From an uncultured Ruminococcus sp. (GTDB lineage: Bacteria > Bacillota > Clostridia > Oscillospirales > Ruminococcaceae): a stretch of DNA of 64,000 bases. Shown here one piece after another: positions 18,232 through 26,417 of this stretch (positions are counted from its first letter, which is position 1; every line of letters begins with the position of its first letter). Location of the stretch: assembly GCA_934435205.1 (NCBI GenBank), contig CAKSAK010000007.1, positions 62,001-126,000 of the forward strand, given 5' to 3'. The translations under genes were made by a program, and so were the position numbers. The notes beneath the pieces are model-generated. The model had not been told where the DNA came from and ran no database searches. It saw only the letters and a program-made list of their open reading frames with translations.

Positions 18232-18563
18232 AGAAGAAGGTAACCAAGCCCCAGAAGAAGCTTTATGTCTGCGCCCTGCTTGTATAATATGTAAATAAGC
18301 AGACCGATAAGGGCTTTTTCCTCGTCTATCTTTATATCGCCTAAATTACCCCCAAGCAGACCGCTCAAAAGCGAACTGCTCTGAGGGGCTTTTTGTGGTC
18401 TCTGAGCGTTCTGAGTGCGAGGGCTTTCCTCCGCTTTAGGCGGTGCAGGCTCGCTATTAGGGCTTGCACCCACGATGCTTCGTGAACGCCTTTGCATTTC
18501 TCTCACACGCCTTATTGCCTCTTCCTGCATGGTGGTGAAATTATTGTCATCAGAATAAGCCAA
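18228..18563 (-). CDS. Small protein with helical ends and Pro-rich middle, unknown
   Basis: About 111 residues. I prefer TTG 18563, spaced 8 bases after GGGAGG; GTG 18572 abuts the same site. Basic N-terminal helix (EEAIRRVREMQRRSR), Pro/Ala/Gln-rich middle, then SSLLSGLLGGNLGDIKIDEEKALIG and a hydrophobic C-terminus. Overlaps the end of the preceding gene, so they form an operon. No family recognised. Confidence 0.6.
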   Translation of the reverse strand: MAYSDDNNFTTMQEEAIRRVREMQRRSRSIVGASPNSEPAPPKAEESPRTQNAQRPQKAPQSSSLLSGLLGGNLGDIKIDEEKALIGLLIYILYKQGADIKLLLGLGYLLL

Positions 18564-19002
18564 GCAGATCACCTCCCAGAAGTCCGCTTTCTTTCAGTGC
18601 AGGATACACCGCAAAAAGCTTGAATATTTTTATGAGCCTGTCTATTTTCGCCTGATTTTCTTCTTTTAGCAGAGGTCGCAGAGCAAGAAGAAGCTGGATA
18701 TTTTTATCGGGCTTTGAAGCCGTCTGCATTATGCTTTGTATCTTCATAAGCTTTGCAATATCAAGCCCCCCTGCCTGTGTCGCTTGCGCAGGCTTGCTTT
18801 CCGCAGGTGGAGAAATGCCACCTAGGCTTTGGAGAAGCTGAGAAAAGTCCATGTTCTGGGGGCTTTGGGGCGTTTCGCTCTGACCGCTCTGTTCTCCCTG
18901 ACCGCCGTTATCCGCCGTGAGCATATCCGCAAGCTCCTTTATCTGCTTCATGCTTTCCTCGTCATTAAGCACATTCTGTATTTTGTTCATCAGATCGTCC
19001 AA
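18550..19002 (-). CDS. Small helical protein, unknown
   Basis: 150 residues: an N-terminal helix (MDDLMNKIQNVLNDEESMKQIKELADML), a Gly/Gln/Ser/Pro-rich linker, then a second helical domain (NIQLLLALRPLLKEENQAKIDRLIKIFKLF). It shares composition and the LLGG-type ending with the next gene. Middle gene of a three-gene minus-strand operon. No family recognised. Confidence 0.65.
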   Translation of the reverse strand: MDDLMNKIQNVLNDEESMKQIKELADMLTADNGGQGEQSGQSETPQSPQNMDFSQLLQSLGGISPPAESKPAQATQAGGLDIAKLMKIQSIMQTASKPDKNIQLLLALRPLLKEENQAKIDRLIKIFKLFAVYPALKESGLLGGDLLGLF

Positions 19003-19041
19003 TTATTTCACCGCCTGTTCAAGCTTTTGTCCTGCAAAATA

Positions 19042-19302
19042 CTATTTCCCCTGAAGCTTTTTAAATATTGCCCTTGCCTGCGGTGAGGACAATATTTTCT
19101 CGGCAGTTTTCGGGTCTGACAGAGCCTTTTGAAGCATCATAGCCTCGTTTTGTGGCATACCCTGAAGCGCTCTGTCATAAACTCCGCTTTCAAGCTGACC
19201 TTTCAGCACATCAGGTGTAGTGCCTAGCTTTTTTGAAGCCACTGCAAGAAGTGCCTGCATGGCTTTTGGATCCATAGAATTGAAGCTGTTTTTTGCGCTC
19301 AT
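19042..19302 (-). CDS. Small helical protein, unknown
   Basis: 86 residues, Met/Gln/Lys-rich and wholly helical in appearance (DPKAMQALLAVASKKLGT, SDPKTAEKILSSPQARAIFKKL). First gene of the operon with 18550 and 18228. AAGGAGA precedes the start. No family recognised. Confidence 0.65.
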   Translation of the reverse strand: MSAKNSFNSMDPKAMQALLAVASKKLGTTPDVLKGQLESGVYDRALQGMPQNEAMMLQKALSDPKTAEKILSSPQARAIFKKLQGK

Positions 19303-19384
19303 AAAAAATTCTCCTTTTTTCTATAGTATTTATAAATATTTATGTTATAATATTGCTTGTTATAACTGGTAAAGGGGTGTAACT

Positions 19385-19867
19385 ATGAGAATAATCGTTT
19401 TTTCGGATACTCATGGAAATTATTCTGCAATGCACAAAATATTCAAGAGAAACGGCGACGCCGACCTGTTTATTTTTCTTGGCGACGGCGAACGTGACCT
19501 TGACAGCCTGAGAGTGCAGTATCTTGACAAAAAGATAGTAAACGTATCAGGAAACTGCGACTTTGCTTCGCTCACTCCCGAAAATGACATATACATGACC
19601 GATGACGGCATAAAGATATTTTTCACCCATGGCCACAAGTGGGGCGTGAAATACTCTACCGACAGACTTTTTTACAAAGCCAAGGAAATAGGCGCACAGA
19701 TAGCACTTTTCGGACACACACACTGCCGTTACTACGCCTATGAGGAGGGTATCCACATTTTAAACCCCGGCAGTGCAGGTCAGCCGAGAGACGGTAAGCC
19801 TGCAAGCTATGCCTATATCGACATCACAAAGGACGGCGGCATATTCTGTAGTCACGTTGACCTATAA
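19385..19867 (+). CDS. YfcE/MJ0936-type metallophosphoesterase
   Basis: 160-residue calcineurin-like phosphodiesterase. Metal ligands: Asp8 and His10 in SDTHGN, GDGERD near 34, GNCD near 55, HGHKWG near 81, and GHTH near 111. Relatives hydrolyse small phosphodiesters in vitro and the natural substrate is unsettled. Full family length; GGGGTGTAACT precedes the ATG. Confidence 0.9.
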   Translation: MRIIVFSDTHGNYSAMHKIFKRNGDADLFIFLGDGERDLDSLRVQYLDKKIVNVSGNCDFASLTPENDIYMTDDGIKIFFTHGHKWGVKYSTDRLFYKAKEIGAQIALFGHTHCRYYAYEEGIHILNPGSAGQPRDGKPASYAYIDITKDGGIFCSHVDL

Positions 19868-19889
19868 TATGCTCAGGACTTAGATCTTG

Positions 19890-20069
19890 TTAAGGCAATA
19901 CCGCACAAAGATTGTGCGTCAGATGCGTAGTCAGATTTTTTGTCAGATTGCATAAAAATTCCGCAGGCATACTGTCGTATGTCAAGGGATTTTTGTGTGA
20001 TATGACGGAAAATCTGCAAGCAGATGGCGTGCAAAGCCGTCAGGCAGGCTTTGTGCGGTGTTGCCTTAA
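19890..20069. mobile_element. 180-bp MITE-like inverted-repeat element
   Basis: The ends are 21-bp terminal inverted repeats with one mismatch (TTAAGGCAATACCGCACAAA at left; complement of the right end reads TTAAGGCAACACCGCACAAA). The interior continues the fold: a ~21-base imperfect pair around 19945-20005 and a CATAC-TGTC-GTATG tip near 19970. No open frame. Both ends carry TTAA, which could be target duplication or part of the repeat. Confidence 0.7.
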
Positions 20070-20071
20070 AC

Positions 20072-20105
20072 AAAAAGCGGACGAACACTTTTCATGTTCG
20101 CCCGC
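20072..20105 (-). terminator. Terminator of the LysR gene
   Basis: Minus-strand stem GCGGGCGAACA / TGTTCGTCCGC followed by TTTTT, directly beside the MITE-like element. Confidence 0.85.
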
Positions 20106-20123
20106 ATTTTTATGCTAAAAAAA

Positions 20124-21050
20124 TTATTCTGATATCTCTTTTCTTACCCTTTCAAGCTCATCAAGGAACATCTGATCCGCATGGCTAAGGCGGTAATTGC
20201 TCTGATAGATAAGAACGTCCTTATTGGTCTTTTTGAAGCTATGACAAACTCTTTGCACAAGGCCATAACGCTTCAATATCTCCTTTGGCAGAGGACTTAC
20301 CCACATGAATGAGTCTGGACAAGCCGAGAGGATATCGAACTGACTTCCTCTCTCATAGACGTAAATATGCCTGCTGTGATTATTAAGCTCAGCGTTTTTC
20401 TTCTGATAAGTCGCTGAGATGTTCGGCACGATATTATCCCCGTGCAGAACCTCTATGTATTTATCAAGGACAGTTTCATTTATCTCTTTTTCTTTAGCAA
20501 GCTGGCTGTTTTCGCTTGTGATAAGTACATAATCGAACTCCCACACGTTATGATATTTCAGATTTTTCTCTTCTATCATTGACATAAAGAAGCTTTCATA
20601 CGCCACAGGGTAACGGATTATACCCATGTTATATTCGCATTCCACCACCGCGTTTATGGCTTCCATGGAGTTTGTTTCCCTTATTTTTGCGTCAAGCTCC
20701 ACATTCGTGCCTAACTTGTTCACAAAGCAAGTGAAAGCGTGGGTTATATAGCTTGCCCTTGGCAAAAGCAAAGAGAAGTTCACAGCGTTTTCACCATTAT
20801 CCTTATAAAGGCTCTCCATTTTATCCATTTGCACAAGTATAGCCTTGGCATACTGCAGGAACTGCTTACCCTTTTCTGTGGCAACAACACCCTTTGCACT
20901 TCTTTTAAAAATCGGTATGCCAACTTCTCTTTCCATTTCCTTTATGGCTTTTGAAAGGTTAGGCTGACCCATATAAAGTGCTGAAGCTGCTTTTGTGATA
21001 GACCCAAGTCTTTCGACCTCTACCATATATCTGAGATGAGTTAAATTCAT
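20124..21050 (-). CDS. LysR-family transcriptional regulator
   Basis: 308 residues. N-terminal winged helix (LTHLRYMVEVERLGSITKAA, ALYMGQPNLSKAIKEMEREV), then a substrate-binding domain from about 90. LysR regulators usually control the divergent neighbour, here the MATE pump; but that gene already has a riboswitch, so the link is only positional. A TTGACA-N17-TATATG promoter lies at about 21095-21125 on the minus strand. Confidence 0.88.
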   Translation of the reverse strand: MNLTHLRYMVEVERLGSITKAASALYMGQPNLSKAIKEMEREVGIPIFKRSAKGVVATEKGKQFLQYAKAILVQMDKMESLYKDNGENAVNFSLLLPRASYITHAFTCFVNKLGTNVELDAKIRETNSMEAINAVVECEYNMGIIRYPVAYESFFMSMIEEKNLKYHNVWEFDYVLITSENSQLAKEKEINETVLDKYIEVLHGDNIVPNISATYQKKNAELNNHSRHIYVYERGSQFDILSACPDSFMWVSPLPKEILKRYGLVQRVCHSFKKTNKDVLIYQSNYRLSHADQMFLDELERVRKEISE

Positions 21051-21210
21051 AGTTTTCCCTTCTTTGTTATCGGTATATAAAATAATAAGGCTGTCATATA
21101 ATATTATATATGCTTTCTGTCAATTTCATTATAAAGCTTTGTTAAAAACTTGTCAACCGCAGGGAGCGTTTTTTAACATTAATTTAACATAAAGAAGTGC
21201 CCATGAACAC

Positions 21211-21239
21211 TTGACATTGACCTCACTCTCTGCTATAAT
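21211..21239 (+). promoter_or_regulatory. Promoter of the MATE pump transcript
   Basis: TTGACA (21211-21216), 17 bases, TATAAT (21234-21239): full consensus, giving a ~120-base leader. Confidence 0.85.
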
Positions 21240-21245
21240 CTTATG

Positions 21246-21348
21246 TGTTTGGACTAAAAGGCTTACTTCTGCCGCCGGGTAGAAGTTTTGCGTCGGACCT
21301 GCTGTCGTTAGGCTTTAAAAGGCAGCGGTGTTCGGCGTTTTTTTGTGG
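21246..21348 (+). ncRNA. Candidate guanidine-IV (mepA-motif) riboswitch with terminator
   Basis: The leader starts TTTGGACTAAAAGGC, followed by a 6-bp hairpin ACTTCT/AGAAGT whose loop is GCCGCCGGGT. Then comes a 16-bp terminator stem (CGTCGGACCTGCTGTC with GGCAGCGGTGTTCGGCG, one bulge) and seven T ending near 21348. Structured leader, terminator, and a MATE transporter of the MepA type downstream is the arrangement described for guanidine-IV riboswitches in clostridia. Class assignment is from memory of that motif and its gene context, not from an alignment. Confidence 0.6.
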
Positions 21349-21366
21349 GATAAACGGAGGGTAAAA

Positions 21367-22677
21367 ATGAAGAAAAATTCACATCTTAGGGAATTTGCCA
21401 GATACGCTTCCCTGAACGTTCTTGGAATGATAGGCGTATCGTGCTATATCCTTGCGGACACGTTCTTTATCGCAAAGGGCATGGGTGCAGACGGCGTAAC
21501 TGCACTGAATATCGCCATTCCAATATACAGCCTTATCCACGGCACCGGACTTATGATAGGCATGGGCGGCGCGACAAAATTTGCAATATACAAAAGTCAG
21601 GGACGTGACGACGCAGGAAGCAGAGTTTTCACCTGTGCACTGCTTATGGCTCTGGTGCTTGGAGCTATATACTTTTTGGGCGGAGCCTTTTTCTCAATGC
21701 CACTTGCAAAGCTTCTTGGTGCAAAGGGCAGCGTTGTGGGCATGACTAATACCTATCTAAAAGTGCTTATGATGTTCGGACCTTTCTTTGTGCTAAACGA
21801 CACTTTCAACTGCTTTATAAGAAACGACGGAAGCCCGAAGCTTTCAATGGCGGCAATGCTTACGGGAAGCTTTTCAAACATAATACTTGACTATGTGTTC
21901 ATTTTCCCGCTGGGTATGGGCATTTTCGGAGCTATCCTTGCAACAGGACTTTCGCCTGTCATAAGCCTTTGCATACTGAGCATATACAAATTCCGCAAAA
22001 AGAACAGCTTCCATATCGTCAAGGCAAGGCACGAAGGGAGAACCTTTGGCGGCATATTATCCATAGGCGTGCAGTCGCTTATAACTGAGCTTTCCTCTGG
22101 CATCGTAGTGCTTGCGTTCAATATAATAATACTTGGTCTTGCAGGCAACACAGGCGTTGCAGCTTATGCAGTGATAGCAAACACTTCCATTGTGGCGGTA
22201 TCCATATTCACCGGTATCGCACAAGGCGGTCAGCCCCTTATCAGTGCTGCTCACGGCATTGGCAACAAAGGCCGTCTTAGAGCAGTGCTGAGATATTCTA
22301 TTATATCACAGCTTGCGATAGCGCTTATGGTTTACCTTGCTATTGCATTTTTCACAACGCCTATCGCCGCTATATTCAACAGCGAGCATATCGACTCTCT
22401 TCAGCGCATGGCAGAGGACGGCATGAGGATATACTTTACCGGTATGTTCTTCTCAGGCTTCAACATAATAATATCGGCGTTTTTTGCGGCTTCAGAAAAG
22501 GTAATACCAGCCCAGACCATCACCATACTAAGGGGCTTTGCACTTATCGTTCCAATGGCTTTCATTTTGTCCAAGGCGGCAGGATTAACCGGAGTATGGC
22601 TTGCTTATCCTGTCACGGAATTTATCGTAGCGGTAATATCCATAATATTCTATATAAGAAACAGACACAAGGCATAA
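21367..22677 (+). CDS. MATE-family multidrug/cation efflux transporter, MepA-like
   Basis: About 436 residues with twelve predicted membrane helices in two homologous halves; drug/sodium antiport across the membrane. I chose ATG 21367 (MKKNSHLREF), spaced behind GGAGGG; the 13 codons upstream overlap the terminator. If the leader is a guanidine switch, the exported compound is guanidinium or a related toxic cation. Confidence 0.9.
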   Translation: MKKNSHLREFARYASLNVLGMIGVSCYILADTFFIAKGMGADGVTALNIAIPIYSLIHGTGLMIGMGGATKFAIYKSQGRDDAGSRVFTCALLMALVLGAIYFLGGAFFSMPLAKLLGAKGSVVGMTNTYLKVLMMFGPFFVLNDTFNCFIRNDGSPKLSMAAMLTGSFSNIILDYVFIFPLGMGIFGAILATGLSPVISLCILSIYKFRKKNSFHIVKARHEGRTFGGILSIGVQSLITELSSGIVVLAFNIIILGLAGNTGVAAYAVIANTSIVAVSIFTGIAQGGQPLISAAHGIGNKGRLRAVLRYSIISQLAIALMVYLAIAFFTTPIAAIFNSEHIDSLQRMAEDGMRIYFTGMFFSGFNIIISAFFAASEKVIPAQTITILRGFALIVPMAFILSKAAGLTGVWLAYPVTEFIVAVISIIFYIRNRHKA

Positions 22678-22683
22678 AACATG

Positions 22684-22716
22684 ACGGCAAAGTTACAAGC
22701 TTTGCCGTTTTATTTT
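22684..22716 (+). terminator. Terminator of the MATE gene
   Basis: 9-bp stem ACGGCAAAG/CTTTGCCGT with TTTATTTTT. The last part of this terminator lies inside the 27-bp sequence duplicated by the adjoining IS. Confidence 0.85.
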
Positions 22717-22732
22717 TGCGTATTTTTGCATA
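22706..22732. repeat. Left copy of 27-bp direct repeat flanking the IS
   Basis: Identical over all 27 bases to 23793-23819 (begins CGTTTTATTTTTGCG, ends TTTTTGCATA). It abuts the IS end exactly, as a target-site duplication would. Confidence 0.85.
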
Positions 22733-23792
22733 TGTAGGTTTGTCAATCATATTGGACACTATTATTAAGAAATTCGATAGGCGAAAACCATTTGAGGGGA
22801 CGCATAGGACGGTTGTTTGTTCGACTTAAACGTGCAGCTAGCTGCACGTTTAAGTCGTCGCAGGAATAAAACCTATGGCACGAATAGAATTTGTTGTGAT
22901 CTTCCCGGTGACTGCGCTCTACTTTGCCATTGTGCCTAGGCGTATATGGACGAATGAGTTTGTGTTCAATGCCAAGTTGTGAGAGCGTATTCTCAAACAG
23001 CGTTTTCTTGTCTCTTTTGCTTGGCGAAAAGCGGTTAGTAAATTCAAATCCATTGTCGGTCTGAATACATTTCACCGTTATTCCTCTGCGTTTGTACCAT
23101 TTCACCAGCCTTTTTACAAAGTCTGCTGAAGAATAGGTGCTTTGCTCCTCATATCCGTATAAAAATCTTATCCTGGTATACTCATCGATCGCCGTGTATT
23201 GGTACAGCTTCATCTCTGGGTCAGCTATACACTTTCTCGGAACTACCTTTACGTCCACCTGAACACGTTCTCCGGGGTATGTCATCTGCTCGTATGGCTT
23301 TGGTTTATACGTCGCTTTCTTCGGCTTTTTCGGAAGCATTCCTAGTTTTTTCATAACCCTGTAAAGACTTTCAAGACAGCGTGTATACCCTTGTTTCCTG
23401 AGACGATGCCATAGTTCGGGAAGCTCAAGTGTCGGGTTTCGTTTGTGATACCTTTTGATAAGATCTATTTCTTCCTTGGTATGCTCATTGGGATGATGAT
23501 GCGGTCGGCGTGATTTAACTGCAAGGGACTCCACACTTCCGTCCCAGCGTTTCAGCCAGAAATATATATATGAACGTGATTTATTGTATTTTCTGCTCGC
23601 TCGGCTCACTCCATATTTCTTTGCGTAATTCATTAAGGATTGACGAAACTTCATATCTTGTGTTATACTATTCATGAGAGATAGGCTTCCTTTCTGATTT
23701 GAATTTGGTGTGGTAACTTTATTTTATCAGATTTTTGTCTATCTCTCTTTTCTTTTTTCTTAATTTTGTCCAATATCTATTGTAGCACTACA
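22733..23792. mobile_element. Insertion sequence, 1060 bp, IS481/IS1202-like
   Basis: Bounded exactly by the 27-bp direct repeats. Terminal inverted repeats of about 26 bases begin TGTAG and share ATATTGGACA (17 of 26 identical). One transposase gene nearly fills it. The transposase looks IS481-like, but duplications near 27 bp are a hallmark of IS1202-type elements, so family placement is open. Confidence 0.85.
22743..23675 (-). CDS. DDE transposase
   Basis: 310 residues. N-terminal helix-turn-helix (VSRASRKYNKSRSYIYFWLKR), then an rve-type catalytic core with Asp in ERVQVDVK, Asp in CIQTDNGFEF and Glu in NGKVERSHRE, giving the DDE triad with the usual spacing. Apparently intact, with AGAAAGGA before the ATG. 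The stop lies 10 bases inside the left IS end. Confidence 0.92.
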   Translation of the reverse strand: MNSITQDMKFRQSLMNYAKKYGVSRASRKYNKSRSYIYFWLKRWDGSVESLAVKSRRPHHHPNEHTKEEIDLIKRYHKRNPTLELPELWHRLRKQGYTRCLESLYRVMKKLGMLPKKPKKATYKPKPYEQMTYPGERVQVDVKVVPRKCIADPEMKLYQYTAIDEYTRIRFLYGYEEQSTYSSADFVKRLVKWYKRRGITVKCIQTDNGFEFTNRFSPSKRDKKTLFENTLSQLGIEHKLIRPYTPRHNGKVERSHREDHNKFYSCHRFYSCDDLNVQLAARLSRTNNRPMRPLKWFSPIEFLNNSVQYD

Positions 23793-23819
23793 CGTTTTAT
23801 TTTTGCGTATTTTTGCATA
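23793..23819. repeat. Right copy of 27-bp direct repeat flanking the IS
   Basis: Perfect copy of 22706-22732, marking the right insertion boundary. Confidence 0.85.
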
Positions 23820-23890
23820 AAGCTTGAAATACGCTGATTTTTATGCTATTATAAAGAATAGTGATTATTTTTGCGGAGGTCAACTGACAA

Positions 23891-24997
23891 ATGATAAATG
23901 CAAGCGGCGGCACGCTGATAATAGATATAAGGGACGAGCTTTCTTTTGAGTATGGTCACATTGACGGAGCAGTGAACATTCCTACTGACAAGCTTTATGA
24001 AAGCGAACTGCCAAAAGACAAAAAGCTTCTCATCTGCTGTAAAAGCGGACTTATAAGCGACACTGAGGCCGAAAAGCTTCGTGAACTTGGCTATAACGCT
24101 GAAAACCTTGAGGGTGGCTATTATGGCTGGTTGAGAGAAAAGCTTTCACAAGAGGTCGTAGAGGATATCTCACAGGACGCTGAGCGGAGCATACAAAAAA
24201 AATTCCGCAAGGAGATATGGAACAGATTCACAAAGTCTGTGAACGAATATGAGCTTATAAAGCCTAATGACAGGATAGCGGTGTGCATATCAGGCGGCAA
24301 GGATTCAATGCTCATGGCGAAGCTCATACAAATGCTTCACCGCCACAGCAAGTTCCCTTTCGAGGTAAAATATCTTGTTATGGATCCGGGCTACAGTCCT
24401 GCCAACCGTGAGATAATCGAGCGCAACGCAAAGCGGCTTGGAATACCCATAACAGTGTTTGAGTCTGATATTTTCGACTCTGTATACAATGTGGAGAAAA
24501 ATCCATGCTATCTGTGCGCACGAATGAGAAGAGGTCATTTATACAGCAAAGCGCAGGAGCTTGGCTGTAACAAGATCGCACTTGGACATCACTATGATGA
24601 TGTTATCGAGACCATACTAATGTCAATGCTCTATGGCGGACAGATACAGACCATGATGCCGAAGCTCAACAGCACGAATTTTGAGGGTATGCAGCTTATA
24701 AGACCGCTCTATATGGTAAGAGAGGACGATATCAAGCGCTGGCGTGACTATAATGGACTGCGTTTCATACAGTGTGCCTGCAAGTTCACAGACACCTGCA
24801 CAACCTGCGCACCTGACAGCAGGACAGTTTCAAAGCGTATGGAGATAAAACAGCTTATTGCGAAGCTTAAACTTGTTAATCCGCAGGTTGAATACAATAT
24901 TTTCAAGAGCGTGGAAAACGTAATGCTCAATCAAGTCATTGCATACAAAGACGATGAGGGCAGACACAGCTTTTTGGAGAGATTTAAAGAGGAATAA
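23891..24997 (+). CDS. Rhodanese-TtcA-like PP-loop ATPase fusion
   Basis: 368 residues. Residues 1-85 are a rhodanese domain (IDIRDELSFEYGHIDGAVNIP, active-site loop LLICCKSGLIS). From about 105 a PP-loop domain follows with SGGKDS at 137-142, a CYLC pair, and a C-terminal cysteine group (CACKFTDTCTTC). TtcA-type enzymes thiolate tRNA using an iron-sulphur cluster; the attached rhodanese could pass sulphur directly. tRNA s2C32 synthesis is a guess by family; a related sulphur-transfer ATPase is possible. Confidence 0.85.
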   Translation: MINASGGTLIIDIRDELSFEYGHIDGAVNIPTDKLYESELPKDKKLLICCKSGLISDTEAEKLRELGYNAENLEGGYYGWLREKLSQEVVEDISQDAERSIQKKFRKEIWNRFTKSVNEYELIKPNDRIAVCISGGKDSMLMAKLIQMLHRHSKFPFEVKYLVMDPGYSPANREIIERNAKRLGIPITVFESDIFDSVYNVEKNPCYLCARMRRGHLYSKAQELGCNKIALGHHYDDVIETILMSMLYGGQIQTMMPKLNSTNFEGMQLIRPLYMVREDDIKRWRDYNGLRFIQCACKFTDTCTTCAPDSRTVSKRMEIKQLIAKLKLVNPQVEYNIFKSVENVMLNQVIAYKDDEGRHSFLERFKEE

Positions 24998-25061
24998 AAA
25001 TCCAGCACAAACAGACGGCAAAATCCGTGGGACTTTTACATTGTATTATAAACATACAGCA

Positions 25062-25085
25062 AGGGCGACCAAAGGTCGCCCCTAC
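25062..25085. repeat. Palindromic repeat GGGCGACC-AAA-GGTCGCCC
   Basis: Perfect 8-bp arms with the outer AAGGGCG...GCCCCTAC shared with 16034-16056. The 177-base gap between the fusion gene and the phosphoesterase holds this, the small ATCGCC/GGCGAT hairpin near 25093, and the heptamer repeat below. Confidence 0.6.
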
Positions 25086-25115
25086 AAAAAAATCATCGCC
25101 GCAGGCGATACCTTA

Positions 25116-25150
25116 ATTCCTCATTCCTCATTCCTCACTCCTCATTCCTC
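25116..25150. repeat. Heptanucleotide tandem repeat (ATTCCTC)x5
   Basis: Five head-to-tail heptamers, the fourth being ACTCCTC. Intergenic, 25 bases before the next start codon, so copy number might affect expression. Confidence 0.75.
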
Positions 25151-25174
25151 ACTTATCTATAAGGTGGCATAATA

Positions 25175-26365
25175 ATGATATTTCTATTTCTTCTGCCCTT
25201 TTATCTGGGCGTATCATCATACATGATGTTCCGATTTTTCTACTGGATGAAGCACTGCAACCACAGATTTAACTGGCTGCGTTTCAAAGTGCCTTTTGCA
25301 GTGGTCTATCTTTTCATGGCGCTTTCGCCTGTTATAGCTTTTCTGCTTCCAAAATCCGCCGTTGCTATCGTCATAAGGCGAATTTCTACATACTGGATAG
25401 GCATTATGCTCTACTCGCTCTTGTATGTGGTGCTTTTTGACCTGCTAAGACTTATCGCAAAGCACACAAAGCTGAAAAACACACTGCTTTTTTCCCGTGG
25501 AAGCGTTATTTCCATAGGCTCGGTGGTTGTGGCTTGTGCGGTGGCGACCTGTCTTTACGGCATTTTCAATGCACGAAACATCAAGGTAAATGAATACAGC
25601 GTAACTGTCAACAAATCATGCGGCAGTGACAAGCATTTAAAGGCTGTGCTTGTGGCTGACCTGCACATGGGTTATGCTATCGGTGTAGACCACATCACCA
25701 ACATGGTTGAGAAAATAAACCAGCAGGACGCTGACATTGTTATAATAGCAGGAGATATTTTTGACAACAGCTATGACGGCATGGACGATCCCGAAGGGAT
25801 AAAGGCACAACTCAAGTCCATAAAGAGCAAATACGGCGTTTATGCGGTCTACGGCAATCATGACATTGACGAAAAGATTTTAATGGGCTTCACGTTCGAT
25901 TGGGGCGGCAAGCAGCTTCATAGTGAAAAAATGACAAACTTTATGAAAGAGTGTAACATAAAGCTTATCAATGATGAGTCTGTTTTGATAAACGATGAAT
26001 TTTATCTTGTGGGCAGGCGTGACACTGACAAGCCGGGCACTGAGGACGGCACTCGTGCGGAAATATCTGAGCTTACGAAAGATCTTGACAAGACAAAACC
26101 TATATTTGTTCTTTCCCACGAGCCTGACGAACTTCAAAAGACCGCTGACGCAGGTGCGGACATTGATTTTTCAGGTCACACCCATGACGGACAGCTTTTC
26201 CCTGGCAATCTTACCATAGGTCTTTTCTGGGAAAACCCATGCGGCATGATAAAGAAAGACAATATGTACTCCATTGTTACCTCTGGTGTTGGTGTATACG
26301 GCACTTTCATGAGAGTGGGCACGGACGCGGAGATATGCTCTGTGGATATTGATTTTGCAGGTTAA
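25175..26365 (+). CDS. Membrane-anchored metallophosphoesterase (YaeI/YkuE type)
   Basis: 396 residues. Four hydrophobic segments lie in the first ~135 residues, then a calcineurin-like domain: DLHMG, AGDIFDNS, YGNHD, LSHEPD and FSGHTHDGQ supply the metal ligands in order. Relatives such as YkuE and LpxG-like enzymes act on lipids or at the membrane; the substrate here is unknown. Confidence 0.85.
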   Translation: MIFLFLLPFYLGVSSYMMFRFFYWMKHCNHRFNWLRFKVPFAVVYLFMALSPVIAFLLPKSAVAIVIRRISTYWIGIMLYSLLYVVLFDLLRLIAKHTKLKNTLLFSRGSVISIGSVVVACAVATCLYGIFNARNIKVNEYSVTVNKSCGSDKHLKAVLVADLHMGYAIGVDHITNMVEKINQQDADIVIIAGDIFDNSYDGMDDPEGIKAQLKSIKSKYGVYAVYGNHDIDEKILMGFTFDWGGKQLHSEKMTNFMKECNIKLINDESVLINDEFYLVGRRDTDKPGTEDGTRAEISELTKDLDKTKPIFVLSHEPDELQKTADAGADIDFSGHTHDGQLFPGNLTIGLFWENPCGMIKKDNMYSIVTSGVGVYGTFMRVGTDAEICSVDIDFAG

Positions 26366-26378
26366 GTTGTATAGTAAA

Positions 26379-26411
26379 AGGTCTGTCACTTGATTTTGGT
26401 GACAGACCTTT
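26379..26411. terminator. Bidirectional terminator between phosphoesterase and cotH
   Basis: 13-bp stem AAAGGTCTGTCAC / GTGACAGACCTTT followed by T on the plus strand; the complement also ends T-rich. Confidence 0.85.
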
Positions 26412-26417
26412 TTTATT

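Noticed and set aside
21243..21365. Translated leader peptide before the MATE gene
   Set aside because: The GTG frame has no ribosome site and begins at or before the expected transcript start; the open frame is probably chance.
25116..25150. CRISPR array
   Set aside because: Seven-base units without spacers; a simple tandem repeat.
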